A stretch of 64,000 bases of DNA from Piezodorus guildinii (GCA_023052935.1 CM041292.1:90813169-90877168); one strand, 5' to 3'. Positions 1-12,330 are shown, counted from the stretch's first letter. The notes: a model not told the origin generated them from the letters alone. Numbers and translations are program-made.

Positions 1-765
1 CACATTTTTCCCAACGTGACACCAACTTTTTTATCCCCGAACTGAAAAACTCCGAACTTTGAAGTGAAACCAAATCTGAAAACGCACTTTTCACTTGATC
101 ATCATTTTTAAAAAGTTTTCCTTTGACGAAGTTGTCTAAATTCCTAAACAGGTGGTAATCTGTTGGAGACAAGCCGGGAGAATATGGTGGGTGCGGAAGA
201 ACTTCTTAGCCCAGTTCTTTCAATTTTTGCACGGTATGTTTTGAAAAATGGGGTCTAGCTGCCGCTCATTGAGATCATGAGGTACCCAGCTTTTTTACTT
301 TCCCAATACACTTTAAATGTCTGGAAACAGTAGATGCAATTGCATTTAGTTGTGCTGAGATTCCTTTAACTGTTTGGTAGAGGTTTCCTTCTACTGTATG
401 TTTGAGGACATCGTTGTCTATTACGGACGAAGGTCTTCCTCGAGGCAAGTTTTCCAAGTCGGTATCCCCAGCTGAAAACTTAGCAAACCTACGGCGAATG
501 GTCCGTTCATTAACACTCCCTTCCCCAAACGCTTTGCAAATATTTCTAGAATATTGCTCGATAATCGCGTGTTTCCATGTTCATATTTTGAGGTATACTA
601 AAAAGTGGGTAATTGATTGGGAAGCTAATGTTAATACAAAGGTTGAGGATTAGTAACCGTTTACTTTAAATATTTAAACATTTAGAAGAAAACAACAGAG
701 ACCTGCAAAATCCTTTATGTATTTCAGAAACTATAAAAACGGACATTTCATGTGAAACAATCCAG
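1..765 (-). mobile_element. Mariner-type DNA transposon, internally deleted copy 1 (cut by window start)
   Basis: Read on the minus strand this is a decayed Tc1/mariner transposon. The segment at 275-457 gives a helix-turn-helix region (ENLPRGRPS, DNDVLKHTVEGN, SRHLKCIGKVKKLGT). Downstream comes ARPHFSKHTVQKLKELG and then LPHPPYSPGLSPTDYH, the third-aspartate region of a DD34D transposase. The middle of the protein, including the first two catalytic aspartates, is absent: the frame passes from VPHDLNERQ straight to ARPH with a frameshift, so no active transposase is possible. The end near 741-765 matches the terminal inverted repeat of the second copy at 33828-34738 (TTTCATGTGAAACAATCC) and is followed by TA, the usual mariner target. 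It sits inside an R1 repeat that resumes at 766. Family resemblance is to cecropia-type mariners; that assignment is from memory of family motifs. Confidence 0.88.
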
Positions 766-1400
766 TACATCTATATTACTATTCTTATGTTCAAAAACAA
801 AAAATTGCATTAATAAAATATGTTTGCAGTTTTCTCCTTTAGTCGAATATAGAATTCGTTCAACTAATATATTTACTATTGCTAATGAGGTGATTTGGTT
901 ATTATTATAGAATCTACAAAATTGAAGGCACTTTAGAGGAAAAAAATATCCGCATTTAAGCCCTGTCAGACTATTACTATCAGTATGGGACCTACGTTAT
1001 ATTAAAGCCCATTAAATTTAACATCGGTAAAGCGAGTTTAATCAAATTTGTCAGAGCATTTTTTGGGAAAATCGTAAAAAGGTGCAAAATGCATGGTATA
1101 AAGTGGCCCTTCTGGTTAGCCGATTTTGATGAAAAAGTTGTAAAAAGTTGTAACACCTCAGGCGTATATTAGTCTTAAATATGAAATTTAAGTTCCGTAC
1201 GACTTTTCGTTTTTGCGCTAGAGTTATCACACACACATACAAACACTGACCTTTTTTGCGGCACTTGGTTATTTGGACTCAGGGAGTATTTCCGTAACGT
1301 GTATTCCCGTTGAAAACTGGAATTCGAAAATTTTTACGATCGCAATACTTTTCCATACTATTGTATATATTTCATATATAGGTAAGTGAAAGTAAAAAAT
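766..1400 (+). repeat. Dispersed repeat R1, copy A (right part, interrupted by mariner)
   Basis: This stretch matches the other R1 copies over several diagnostic blocks: TTTGCAGTTTTCTCCTTTAG near 830, CTACAAAATTGAAGGCACTT near 912, a GTAAAAAGGTGCAAAATGCAT block near 1074, CGTACGACTTTTCG near 1197 and GGTAAGTGAAAGTAAAA at the right end near 1380. It has no sustained reading frame. The left part is displaced by the mariner insertion ending at 765. Confidence 0.8.
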
Positions 1401-3648
1401 ATATAAATAAATAAAGTGAAGTACATGAATAAAAAAATAATATAAAAAAATAAAAATTTAAATAAAGAACAACAGTTCGAAAAATTGACAAGGATTTTCT
1501 AAATGTTTATTTTAATTAAGACCGTAGATTTTATAATTCAGATTCAGTTGAGTCACAGTTTGTTTAGGTGCAAAGATATCAAGGTATGTCGAATTCAGAG
1601 GGCTTCATTACAATGCTGACTGCACGACTTGGGCTGCAGGCTGGAGTGCGTTGACCGCGAGTGTATGGTCCTTAGTCGGGTCAATGCGTCCTCTTCCCTC
1701 AGACTGTTTCTCAAGAGACTATCGTCTCACATTTTCTACCATCTTTATTCTGATTGTTTTTTTAAAGATCCACTAAGTTCAGACGGGGTTAGGTGGCAGT
1801 TGATCGCCCTAGGAGCGATAGCACTAGAGCACCTGTCTCGCTGATTGGTCCACAAGTTCATAATTTCCATTCGGCTTGAGACCATACGAAGCTCTTCCAG
1901 TAGAATTTAAAGACTGATTTTAGTAGTAATGGTAATGTTTAAGAGATCCAGCGTCATATGAAGAAACCATAGAATTCTTAAATTCCTGAAATGCGGGAGA
2001 TCCCAGGGACTCCTTTTCGAAATAATATGAGATATTTCGTGTAGAATAACAGATTTTTATGGCATTCGAAGGTTATGTAATCGATTTCAAAACTGATGTA
2101 TTCAGCTCATTATTTTGAAAATTTGCTCAAAATTTCATGATATTGTTGTTATTGTACAGACTTATTTAGTCAATTTAGTATTGTTGCACTCAAGGCAGTT
2201 AGATGATAGACTATACTATACATACTGAGTGCATTTAATAATTTTTTACATAGATATATGCCACGGAACTTAACGGGATAACATTCAACAAGTATGAACT
2301 TTGAATTCGTCTCTCTCTTCGTCTCGTCTCTAATATATATCATTTAATTACAATTTCAAAGGTGCGAGAGGCCCCTGGGTGGTCTCTTCTCTATTTGCTC
2401 TTTGAATCTACTACTGCTTTTCATTTGATAGTTTGTTAATTGAGACGTTGATTTCCAAAAAGTACTAAAGGACATTTTTTACAAAATTGATTTTCTTACA
2501 CATTTGTATTCTCATCAATTAGTTATATCTAAATCTCCTATTTGATTTTATCTAATGAACACCCAAGCCCTTTATAAACTCAATTTAGAAATATAATTAT
2601 TTTCTAAAGGAAACAATTACACATTTAATTTCGTTCCAAATTATACCAAAACATCTCATTTCATATCTTTAATATGATGTTATTAATATACTAAAAAAAC
2701 AATTCTGGATTTTAATGCGAAAAGAATCAAATTAGCTAATTTAACAATATAATTATTAGTGATTTTCGAGCCTCCCGTAAAATTTCCTAGAATGGATATA
2801 GTACCTTTTGGAAATCAACGTCTCAATTGATTCTCATGTAGACATTTGAGGTTTATTTCTGTACACTTATTTAGCAATGATATTCTTATATATTGCCTTT
2901 TTCCTCTCTATTATTTTATTTATTTATTGATTTTTATTTTCTTAAATAGTATAAAATATACTTGATATTTAATATATATTTTTTCCAACGAATCTCCAAA
3001 TAGATTCCTCTGCAATAGCAATCAGATCTTTTCGACAATCTTATTAGGAGAAGTAAATCAGTATTTCAAACAATTGTAGGATTAAATTGTAACTACTGAA
3101 CTTTTAGTGTTACTTCTTATTTTAAAAATTCACCTATTATTTAAGTTTTATTTATTTTAGGTATATTTTATTACTTTTATATAATATTTGTATGATCATA
3201 CTACTTAAATGTAGTTTTTATTCTGATAATCTTGGAATATTTTGTTATATTCTTTATTTTGGTTGTTTGCATCTTATTGTTTAGTTTTTATTTCTAAGTT
3301 ATCTTTATTTTGTTTCTTGTCTAAAGAATTGTGTTATGAGATTTTGATTAGGCTTTTTTAATTTTTATCTTGATTTGTTTCCTTATTTTTAATTATTCTT
3401 TTTTTTTGCATTTTAGTTACTATTTTAATTATTACTAAATATTCTTACTTTTGATTCCTCTTTTTTATTATTATACCATAATTTGTTAATATATGTTGAA
3501 GGATAAACATTTTCTTTAAATATGTTGTAAACTTTTTTTTTGACATATTTTATAAACTGCTTATTTGTGTTTGATTATTCTATGGATATAATTTCTAGCT
3601 GTATTAATTATTTGTATTTCCGGATAGTTTGAATTAAGATTCAATATT
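1401..3648. other. No gene recognised; AT-rich unique-looking DNA
   Basis: Mostly AT-rich sequence with short poly-A/T runs. A less AT-rich island at about 1590-1860 holds a 71-residue open frame (1629-1844, plus strand) that resembles nothing I know; I do not call it a gene. The dominant text from 2880 to 3660 is T-rich and low complexity. Confidence 0.6.
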
Positions 3649-3660
3649 CTATTACTACTA

Positions 3661-4001
3661 AAAACCTGTACCACTACAACCCATGAAGGGCCTTGGGCTC
3701 AGTACATATAGAGATTCGTACTGTTTCTAGGCCAACGGCAGTGCAATGAGGTGATTAGGCCTTAATCACGCTCAGCCGCCAGGTTTTTCCCCAATTAATT
3801 TGGGTACCCACTTTATAGAGGCTGGGTCTGCCCCAGGAGGGTCTCCATACCCTAGGGTCGCCCCCCGACTGAATTAACAGAATAAATAATATTCTGCCAC
3901 AGGCGGGATTCGAACCCAGGACCCAGAGCACAGCAGACTAGTGCTTTATCTACTAGACCACGCCGCTCCCTTGGTCTAGTTTAGGTAGGTTAGGTAGCTC
4001 C
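3661..4001 (-). repeat. tRNA-derived SINE (SINE1), full-length copy with TSD
   Basis: On the minus strand the head reads GCGGCGTGGTCTAGTAGAT (A-box-like) followed by GGTTCGAATCC (B-box-like, complement near 3906-3915), then a body shared with the copies at 16501, 24269, 47415, 51344 and 51721. It ends in a tail containing AACAGTACGAATCTC and TACAGG. The perfect 12-bp repeat CTATTACTACTA lies at 3649-3660 and again at 4002-4013, which is the target-site duplication and fixes the limits. The minus-strand 5' side carries about 30 extra bases before the tRNA-like head. Confidence 0.88.
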
Positions 4002-4013
4002 CTATTACTACTA

Positions 4014-6410
4014 GTTGTCTTTTTTGTCCATTTACTACTGATTAAATTATCTTTCTTTTAATGTTTGTTCATTTTTCTATTGTGAATATATTCCTTTATT
4101 GTAGTTATTTAATTTTTCCAATATTTCTTTATGTTGATTCTTTCTATTATTACAAAAAAATTAATTTTATAATTATTATTATTAGTTTATTTTTTTATAT
4201 TTGTTTGGTAAACAGTTTGTTGAGATAAATAAACTGGTTTTAATAAAAATAAAACAACCTAAACTTTTGCTAGCAATATTTCTTGATTTCAATTCCGAAC
4301 CATTAATGATTTTCCTCAGTATAATACATTATCATATAGAACCAAATAATAATTTAAAGTTGATATTTATTATTTCACCATTATGATTTAATTTAAAAGT
4401 AAACTATAGATCGCAAAATAATTCTTATATTTTAAACGATAGAAGGAAGCTAATTATTCAATAAAAACAATCAAATGGTCATAATACATCTATATACGTA
4501 TTTCTAGATGCTTAAATTATTTCTAATTTAATGATGAAGAGTTTTAATTATTGTCATAATAACTTTATGGAATTAATATATTTTATGGTAAAGAAGAGAA
4601 TCTACCTTATGCACGCACTACTGACCAGTCAATGCAACCTTGATTAGGCGACAGGAATGGGGTAACAGGTGAGTCCTTGCAATTCACAGCACCCCTTCAA
4701 TCTACTTCTTTTTTCTTCCAGAGATAGAAAAAAATATCTTTCCTAAAAGGAAATAAGTAATTAACACTTTAATTAGTAAAAGAGCTTTTAAGTAGAAAAT
4801 AGAAATTGTTACGAAGCCTTCTGGGTTAGTTTTTCATGCGTTACCTTTAACTAGAATGCAACTCGGAAGTAGAGTGGTAACGGCCTACATTTTCCGATCT
4901 AATAGCTGCTATTAGAGTTGCTTTGTAGAGTTTCTTCTATCTTTTAATCTATCGACCTTTTAACTATAGAAGTTGAGTCGAGAGAAATGTTTAAAACTCC
5001 AGGAGTGGATTGCTGAATTAAAACTAAATTAACGCTTTTATAGAAAACTGATATCCTATCATCTGATTATAATTTATTTTCAATTGACGGTAGTTTTCGG
5101 ATTACATCAGTATATAATGTGTACATTTTTAAAATACAAATTAAATAATTTTAAACATTCCTTAGAACAAGACTTCGATGAAGTGTGAAATTATATTTAT
5201 TTTTAATTAGTCAATAAAAAAAATAAAAAAATGAAAATCAAATGAGAACATACTCGTCTGAGTAGAATTTGTGGCTTTGCTCCAAGCACAATCCATACTT
5301 TAATGTAGGTAATCAAGTTAACCAAAGTTTTAAGAGATTATTTATTATTATAACCGAGGTTCTTTGCGGACATCTTTCAGGTGTTACGTGGAAATTAACA
5401 AAAAAGTGAAAGCTTCAACAATATGAATATTTTGTCGAAGTAATAATTAAACGCAGTAAAATTTTTCTTGCGAGAGACCTTTTTTGTGTAAAACAGTTAA
5501 TTCTATCTATCCTGTTTGGACTAAAGGATTTGAGATTGTAAGTGATCTGGTTTAGAAAAGTGACCTCGGAACTTAATTAGGCTTAACTCAACGTTAAAAA
5601 AAAACTAAACTTAACTAAATAATAGTGCATTGCTAAAGATCAATATTTTCGGTACGACGGAAAGTTGCAGACACATTTATTGGTTGCACAACATAATCAT
5701 TTATTACAAATAATTTCATGTAATCATCATATAAAGTTAAGAGATAATTGTTTTGCGTTGCAAATGCGATTAGAAACGTTGTTTTGTTATTGTTTTCCTT
5801 ATGAAAAGGAAATAAATATGGATATTGTCCTCTTCAGAATAATAAGAAATTAAGCATTTCGTAAAATCTTTGGATGATTCCATGTAACTTGAAATAAGGA
5901 AAAAGACAAATGAATCTGTATTGCGATTCTCATCAGTGGATTAGTGGTTAACAGGTCACCAGAAACATCATTTTGTAAGAAGAGGGATAAGGTCGGAAGA
6001 CTCTTATGTTTCTGTTATGACAGTGTTGAGGTTTATCTATTGTAATGCCTGAGAACTTAACCTTCGTTAAATAGGAAAACTATTGAAAATAAGACATATT
6101 CAATGATATTTAAAATAGTATTGTGTAATTACTGTTTCTTCTTAAGCTAAAAAAACGCTACAAATTATCACACAATAGTTTATTATTTCCAAGTAATTAT
6201 ATTATATAACTGTTTATATATCTATTAATAGGTAATTTACTAATATTAAAAGCACTAAATAATCCAAAGGAAAATGGTATATATCGCCACTGCTAATTTC
6301 AAAACGCTAGTCTCTGCTAGTTTTGAACCAATTTGAATGAATATTCTTTCATTTTGTAGAATATTTAATTCTTTGTGACTTGGCATTAAGGGTTAAATTA
6401 TTGATATTTC
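4014..6410. other. No gene recognised
   Basis: AT-rich intergenic sequence. Short open frames at 4201-4386 and 5665-5853 have compositions expected by chance and no motif. A slightly less AT-rich part around 4610-4710 shows no coding signal. Confidence 0.6.
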
Positions 6411-6414
6411 TTTA

Positions 6415-6800
6415 TTAATCTTGATTCGGGTTTTAAGCATCTTTATACGTAAGCCCACAAATTTTGAGGAGGGTCATTTTTTTTTTTTTTTTTTTTTTTT
6501 TGGCGATTACAAAGGTTCAGTATTGAAAATAATAAATAAATTGAAAATAAAGAATTTATACTAGACTTTGTTAAGACATAGTGCAAAGGACCAAACCAAA
6601 AAGTTTTGGTTTTTATTTATTAATTAGGACAAACGTATTTTTTAAAATTCTTTATTCGGGTTCTACTCATCTTGATCCGCTAACCCTCAAATTTTGAGGG
6701 GGTAATTTTTTTTTTATTTGTTTGGTCGATTACAAATGTTAATTACTAAAAATAATAAACCAAAAATAAAATAAAGCAATTTGGTTAAAGTAATATTGAC
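6415..6800. repeat. Imperfect direct repeat, two units of about 160-220 bp
   Basis: Two similar units follow each other: TTCGGGTTTTAAGCATCTT ... AAATTTTGAGGAGGGT ... GGCGATTACAAAGGTT at 6424-6515, and TTCGGGTTCTACTCATCTT ... AAATTTTGAGGGGGTAA ... GTCGATTACAAATGTT at 6655-6741. Each carries a poly-T run in the same place (6477-6500 and 6707-6716) followed by an AATAAT/AAATAAAG-rich tail. This looks like a tandem or adjacent pair of a short non-coding repeat. Confidence 0.6.
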
Positions 6801-7574
6801 AATTAGCACTTACAGAACTAACTCTTTTTTTTGTCCTTTTCATAGTCGGGAAATATTAATGGCAGTAATAAATAAACTACTGAACCTGAAAGATGGTATG
6901 AATTTCGTCACAATTCAACTTCGTCCTACCCTTGCCATAAAATAACACATTTTTAAGAGGACGTTTAGTTATGTAACTTTCACATCCTGACTATCAGCTT
7001 TACAGGCTTCGGCTCTTCCCAGACCGGACGTTCCATTTATGCTTGAGAACATGGAACATGACATCATCTGATAGTCGATTAGTTACGTCTTGGATAAATT
7101 TATTCCCCAATGGACTGTTCTAAGTTGTCTACATGTTAGGAATGGGAAAGTTGAAGAGATGTGTTTCAAGAATTATTCAACATAGGAATTGAGGAAATAA
7201 AAAATGTATCCTAAATATTGATATACAATTGAATGTAGGTGTTGGTTGATAGATACAATTTTAAATGTATTTTACAACTTATTTAGCATTACCACTTAAT
7301 GGCTATTGCTAGGAGAATAATATTTGCCTAATCCTTTTCAATAAGATAATCAATACGTAGGTAGCTTGAAACCTGCCTTCAACTTCACTTTCTCTGTTAT
7401 TAAGTTGTCTAGATTTTGTATGACCCGATTTCTCAATGTAGCTTAAGTATTCAAAAAGAACTTATATCTTCATTATATAGGTTAACTTTTTTTTATTGAA
7501 GACAAACCCGAGAAAAAAATTCTTAATTATCATAATCAATGTACTTAATTATCATTAATACAATATAATATATA
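6801..7574. other. No gene recognised
   Basis: AT-rich sequence with one less AT-rich patch at about 6990-7060. No open frame, RNA or repeat boundary could be supported. Confidence 0.55.
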
Positions 7575-7835
7575 CAAATCTCTTGTCAAGGTATTTTTGG
7601 TCGTACAACTCCGAAACGGCACGAAAGATTATTATGGAATTTTGTATTTATCTGAGAATCGGTTCTAAAGTATGTATCATACCGCTAGGGGATTTGACTG
7701 GAGTTGAAAAAATAAATATATTTTTTTTATTTAGCATAAAAAAATACACATAATACCAAATTTTTACCCACCTTACCCCATTATTCGCGATTTTATTATT
7801 TCCGTTTGAACAATATCCAAATAATAACTGTCGTT
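7575..7835. repeat. Diverged repeat R3, unit 1
   Basis: This unit aligns by eye with 8035-8300. Shared blocks in the same order are GGTCGTACAACTCCGAAACGGC versus GGTCATACTCCTCCAATACGGC, TCTAAAGTATGTATCATACCGCTAG versus the equivalent near 8130-8152, a poly-T run, and a CACC..CCCCATT..TCGCGATTTT block. It is non-coding. Confidence 0.55.
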
Positions 7836-8034
7836 CCTATTACGAAAACCAGGTTTGGACCACATACGACCTTCACTTATTTCACGACCCGTATTAAATC
7901 AATTTAAGAACTTTAAAAAAAACGTAAAGTTGCAAAAAGTTTAAAGGTAATTAAAAAAAAGTTTATTCAGTTTAATTGGAAACATATGATTAAATTAATG
8001 TGATTAACAGATTAAATAATATGTGATATATTAA

Positions 8035-8300
8035 AACTCGTATCACAGTGTTTGTGGTCATACTCCTCCAATACGGCTCCACCGATTTTTTTCATAAGTT
8101 AGTATGAATATTTGGTAGGTATGAGAATCTAAAGTATATTTCATATCGCTAGTATATGATTTTTTTTTGTATCTGCACAGATTTTTTTTCACGGAAATGT
8201 TTCTTTTATTCGGCTTAAAAAAAAAAAACCTATGACCCCCAATTTTATCCTCCTTTCCCCATCCTCGCATTTCGTGATCGCGATTTTTGTATTTTTGTAT
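8035..8300. repeat. Diverged repeat R3, unit 2
   Basis: Second unit of the repeat described at 7575-7835, in direct orientation about 460 bp downstream and immediately next to the 3' end of the LINE fragment that follows. A minus-strand 70-residue open frame here (8058-8270) is a by-product of the low-complexity sequence. Confidence 0.55.
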
Positions 8301-9575
8301 GAGAAATATTGTCTTTCTTCTTCTTTCACAAGGTCCTTAGTGCCTTTCAGCGTGGAGCACCAGCCTCAGTCCATTAATTTCTTTTGAATGGCCATATTTT
8401 TCATTCGGTAAATGATTTACCTCCCTTTCTTCCGAGTCCCTCGAGGTACTGCATGTACGTTAGTTCTGGGCCTGCCCACCATTCTCTTTCCTATCGGTTT
8501 GACTTGTATGAACCATTCCACCCTCCTGCCTTCTGGAAGTCTGCACACGTGCCCAAACCAGCGAAGTTGGCGTTCTTCTGTTCTCTTCTTCAGCCCCACC
8601 ACTTCCAATTCCTCCCTGATGACTTCGTCCCTTCTTGTTTTCCCTACTATTCTTCGCAGGAATCTCATTTCTGAGGCCGTCATTCTATACTTTCTTTGGG
8701 GCCGGCCCAGTGCTATGATCCATACAACAGGTTGGGAAAGAAAATTGTTTTATAAAGTACTGCTTTGGTGGCATTAGTTATTTCCTTTGTACCAATTATG
8801 TAGCTGATTTGATAGTATGCGAGGTTGACCTTTCTAATCCGGCTATTAACTTCATGTTCTATCCTTTCATCATTACTTACGGTTGTGCCCAAATACTCAT
8901 ATATGTTTACAGTTTTAAGCAATTCACCATTGCAGGTCACACTTACGTTTATTTCGTCTTGCCCTTCATGATTTTACTTTTTATAGCCATTTTCTTTCTA
9001 TATAGTTCTTATCACCACACATTAACTGTTTGTTGTAAGTTCTCCTGTGAATTAGCTACTAAAACTGTATCATCAGCGAAAATCATGGCTTGGGCTGATA
9101 GAGGTATCAAGTTTCTATATCCAAGTTCGTGTGGTCCTTCTCCTAAAAATTTTTAATATTTCGTCCATGAAGGTCATAAATAGCAAAGGACTAAGGCTGT
9201 CTCCCTGTTTGACCCCAACGTGGAAATAGAATGGCTGGGATCCTTTCCCATTTAGGCTTATTACTCCTTTCGGACTCTGATTTATAGAATGCGGTTGGAG
9301 GGAACATTTTTATACTGCAGGGCTGCCCATACTTCATCCCATGGCACTGAATTAAATGCAGTTTTGAGGTCTATAAATGCCAAAAAAATATCCTTCCCTA
9401 TTTCCTATGTCTTTTCAATTATTATTATGAGGGAAAATATATATTCCTGTCTGGCGGGTCTGAACGTTGCTTCTTCCTCTTCCAGCAATCTTCTCCTATA
9501 ACAATCCTCTTCTTCAATGAGTTTCCTCAGCCTATGTTCCAAAATTCTTGTACATATTTTATACACAACAATACC
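8300..9575 (-). pseudogene. Non-LTR retrotransposon fragment: reverse transcriptase through C-terminus, broken frames
   Basis: Read right to left, successive reverse-transcriptase motifs appear in shifting frames: YKICTRILEHRLRKLIEEE (about 9500-9570), FIDLKTAFNSVPWDEVW (about 9330-9400), GVKQGDSLSPLLF (about 9180-9220) and the catalytic box IFADDTVLVANSQENLQ (about 9050-9110). Then come the downstream segments VNIYEYLGTTVSNDERIEH and LAYYQISYIIGT (8713-8940), and MRFLRRIVGKTRRDEVIREE, RQLRWFGHVCRLPEGRR and KPIGKRMVGRPRT (8417-8683). The order is that of a LINE with an RTE/L1-like layout. Several frameshifts and stops make it inactive. Its minus-strand 3' tail contains TCCACGCTGAAAGGCAC, also found at the 3' end of the insertion at 18968-19778, so the two are related elements. 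Confidence 0.88.
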
Positions 9576-10058
9576 TAATATCTAATATTCAAATAAAATA
9601 AATGTCTTTCTTATTACAAAAATATGGTGTTGGCAACAAGAACGACGTTTTATAAAATAGCTAGTGTTTTATAAAATTTAAAATTAGGGTTAAGAAACAG
9701 AAGATTACAAATGATAGTTGAAAACAATAAATAAAAACAAAACTAGTTAGAAATAAAATATAACTAAAATAATAACAATCAGTAATAAATAATTAATATG
9801 TAAATTATTATTATTATTATTTTTTTTTTTTTTTAGCATCATTCAAATTATAAGTTTATTCTCCGTGATAAAATTTTGGTTACATAATAAAACAATTAAT
9901 ATGATTTCTAAAACAAACTTATTCAATTTTTTTTTTTAAACATAAGTTATTGATATTTACAGCTGCATAAAGGTATACATCAACCAAATGTGATGGAAAT
10001 AAGGAAAATGACATGAAATACATGTAGAGACACTACCCATTGGCAGCACTCAAAGAGT
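9576..10058. other. No gene recognised
   Basis: AT-rich spacer with poly-T at about 9822-9834 and 9928-9938. Nothing coding was found. Confidence 0.55.
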
Positions 10059-10496
10059 CTAAACTAGAAGGTCTCGGGGCCATCTTCTTTTCTGACGCCT
10101 GGTAGGATTATTAGGAATCGAAGAGGAAGCAAGGATTGAAACTATAGGGTTAGAGTGGGAATGAAGTTTGTTATGGAAGGAATGGTATCTTGTTCGGGCT
10201 AAGTCAGCAACATGTGGAAGATTAAGATATTTATGGATGGGTTTACTCGTGACAAAGTAAGGAGCATTGAGGATTTTCCTAAGGATTTTGGATTGTAAGG
10301 ATTAGATACGAGAAGAGTTTGATGGTTTAGTACAGTCCAACATCTCTACTCCGTATGTCCATATCGGTTTTATAATGGTCATATAAATGAGCCTTTTGTA
10401 GTAAAGTGGAAGGTTTGAACGTTTTTCCAGTAAGTGTTGAAGTAGTCGAAAACGTCGGGCAGTTTCTTGTCGTTTTAGTCTTGTGTGAGGATTATT
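10059..10496 (-). pseudogene. Jockey-like LINE fragment: C-terminal end of the reverse transcriptase ORF, one stop
   Basis: One minus-strand frame runs from 10496 to a stop at 10059-10061 with a single internal stop. It reads NNPHTRLKRQETARRFRLL, YKRLIYMTIIKPIWTYGVE, SKILRKILNAPYFVTSKP and ends RRQKRRWPRDLL. This lines up segment by segment with the C-terminus of the element at 40986-42725 (NPHTRLKRKELNRRFGQLY, IYKTVLKPIWTYGLELWG, VLRTIVNAPYYVTNCT, RRLKRQWPRDLL), so it is a related but clearly different jockey-type copy. The reverse transcriptase catalytic part is missing. The conservation of one frame with one stop suggests moderate age. Confidence 0.88.
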
Positions 10497-11749
10497 TATT
10501 CAAATAAAGCACTTTGTGTATGTATATTTTGTTAGAATGTTGCTGTAAAGTCTCAAGTTTTTATATACTTCAAATATTTTTCTGTAACTTCATTTTTATG
10601 TGACTTTTATTCCTTGAGCTTGACCCAGCACACAAATTAAAAAAAACGCTTTTCAATATTGGGACACCTAAAATCTCTTTAATAACGGACTTAGTTAAGG
10701 ATAGAAATACCTATTGAATAATAATATATCTTTGAATATTCTTCGGATAAGTTTACATATTAAAATCAATTAGACATTAATACAGAAACAATGAAATGTC
10801 AGATAGAAAAAAAAAGAAGAACAATATTCAGGTCATGCAAGGGTAACTTATTATTTCTCACCAATAAATTTGAATTCTCTTGTTACTTAAGCCAGGATTA
10901 TAACCGTAATTAAATCAGAGAAAAAAAATCATATGAAATTTAAGCTTCATACCATTTTCGCTTATTTATATAATACCCTCAGGATTAAGAAAGATCTCCG
11001 TTCACTTCTAATGGATTTCATTTTAGAAGTAGTAAACCAACATCTACAGCTGCGGTTCGCAGGACGATAATATGTCTCCTTAGATATTTTCTTCTCTTTG
11101 TTGTTAAAGTTGTTCTTAGGCTAAAGTTTAGTCTATTGAATATAAACTAATAATCAAAAAGATAACTGATTATGAACCCAGGGTTTTCATCAAGCTATTT
11201 CGCATACTTTCACTATTCCGTTACTTAAAAAAAAAAAACAGCTCAGGAGTCTTTGACGCGGGGTAGGGTATACAGTACCCGCATTGCTGGTGGAGTGTAG
11301 GTATTACTAGGTCACTATTACGACATCCAGACATGAATAATTATGTAATTTTTTTAATTTACAAAATAAACAAATTTCAGTTTAGATAAAAAAATATATC
11401 GGAATGTGGAAAATACGAATAGGATTTTAAATTATCCTTTCTGTAATACACTTAAAGCTGCTTTTTTGGAAAGGGACATGCCACAAAAACTGAAAAAAAA
11501 AAGAATAAATAAAAAATCTATGTATGTGCATGACAGTTAATTAGGAAGGTGATTTAGATCTTCAGTTTATACGTATCCCAGAACATTAACTTTTTCTATT
11601 TTACAAATAATTCCATAAATTCTGTCATTCAAGCAGTTAGCAAATTAAATAAAAATACTTCAAGGAGATAGAAACACAGGCGTACGAAACACAGTCTATT
11701 GAAAACCATAAGTAGAATAATAGGGAGTAAGACGTTTAAAAAATATTTT
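10497..11749. other. No gene recognised
   Basis: AT-rich sequence. Small less AT-rich patches at about 11040-11080 and 11245-11320 show no readable frame or repeat partner in the window. Confidence 0.55.
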
Positions 11750-12330
11750 AATAATAATAATGTTTAATCATGATCATTCCCTCTTCTACCGCTGTTCGCT
11801 GTGAGGGTCCTACTTATAGAGTCTGGTCTAGACGTCTCTTTCCTGTACTAACTCTACTTTACTGTTCCAATTAATTCCACGTTTACTACATTCCTCCTTA
11901 ACGCTGTCCTCGCAAGAGATGCGAGATCTTCATCTGGATTTTTCGAGATTAGCCCGTATGGTGGCGTTCCGTATCCTATCTCTTCTTTTCTTCCTCTATA
12001 TTTTTCGTAGATACCTCGTTTCCATCGTCTGTATTTGACTCCTGTGTTTTGTGGTGAGGGTCCAGGATTCTTAGGAGTACGATAGAATAGGGAGGAAGGG
12101 GGACGTCTGTATTAAATATTATATCAGTGAGCCATGTGGCGTTGAGGTCACCACGCCCTTGCGAAGGAAGTGAATGGGACAAAGAGTTGAGGTTAGGTTG
12201 CACTCGACTTCCTCTTGGCCCGATCTCTTGCCATCTCTTCTCGCTCTCTGGTGACACTCTGTTGACACATCCTTTCATTATGAATGTGTTCTCGTTGAAG
12301 GTGACTACTGAGTTGCATAGAGCGAAAGGC
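11750..12330 (-). pseudogene. Non-LTR retrotransposon C-terminal fragment, degraded
   Basis: The minus strand around 11930-12065 reads ESWTLTTKHRSQIQTMETRY and, after a stop, KRRDRIRNATIRANLEKS. These match the segment found after the reverse transcriptase domain in RTE/L1-like elements (compare MRFLRRIVGKTRRDEVIREE at 8417-8683). Stops and frameshifts interrupt it throughout. The flanking parts to 12330 share its less AT-rich composition but are not readable. The 100-residue minus-strand frame at 11976-12278 is out of phase with the recognisable motif and is not a gene. Confidence 0.65.

Noticed and set aside
1051..1242. Coding sequence in the R1 repeats (also 20869-21087, 39884-40395, 56105-56383)
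   Set aside because: Frames are short, differ between copies and are broken by indels, so R1 is not protein-coding here.
3900..3970. A true tRNA gene
   Set aside because: A and B box-like sequences belong to the SINE head; no cloverleaf with complete acceptor stem was seen, and the copies end in SINE bodies.
8384..8777. Plus-strand open frames of 96 and 121 residues
   Set aside because: Antisense readings of the LINE C-terminal region, whose minus-strand motifs are clear.
11976..12278. 100-residue minus-strand open frame
   Set aside because: Out of phase with the recognisable LINE segment in the same place.
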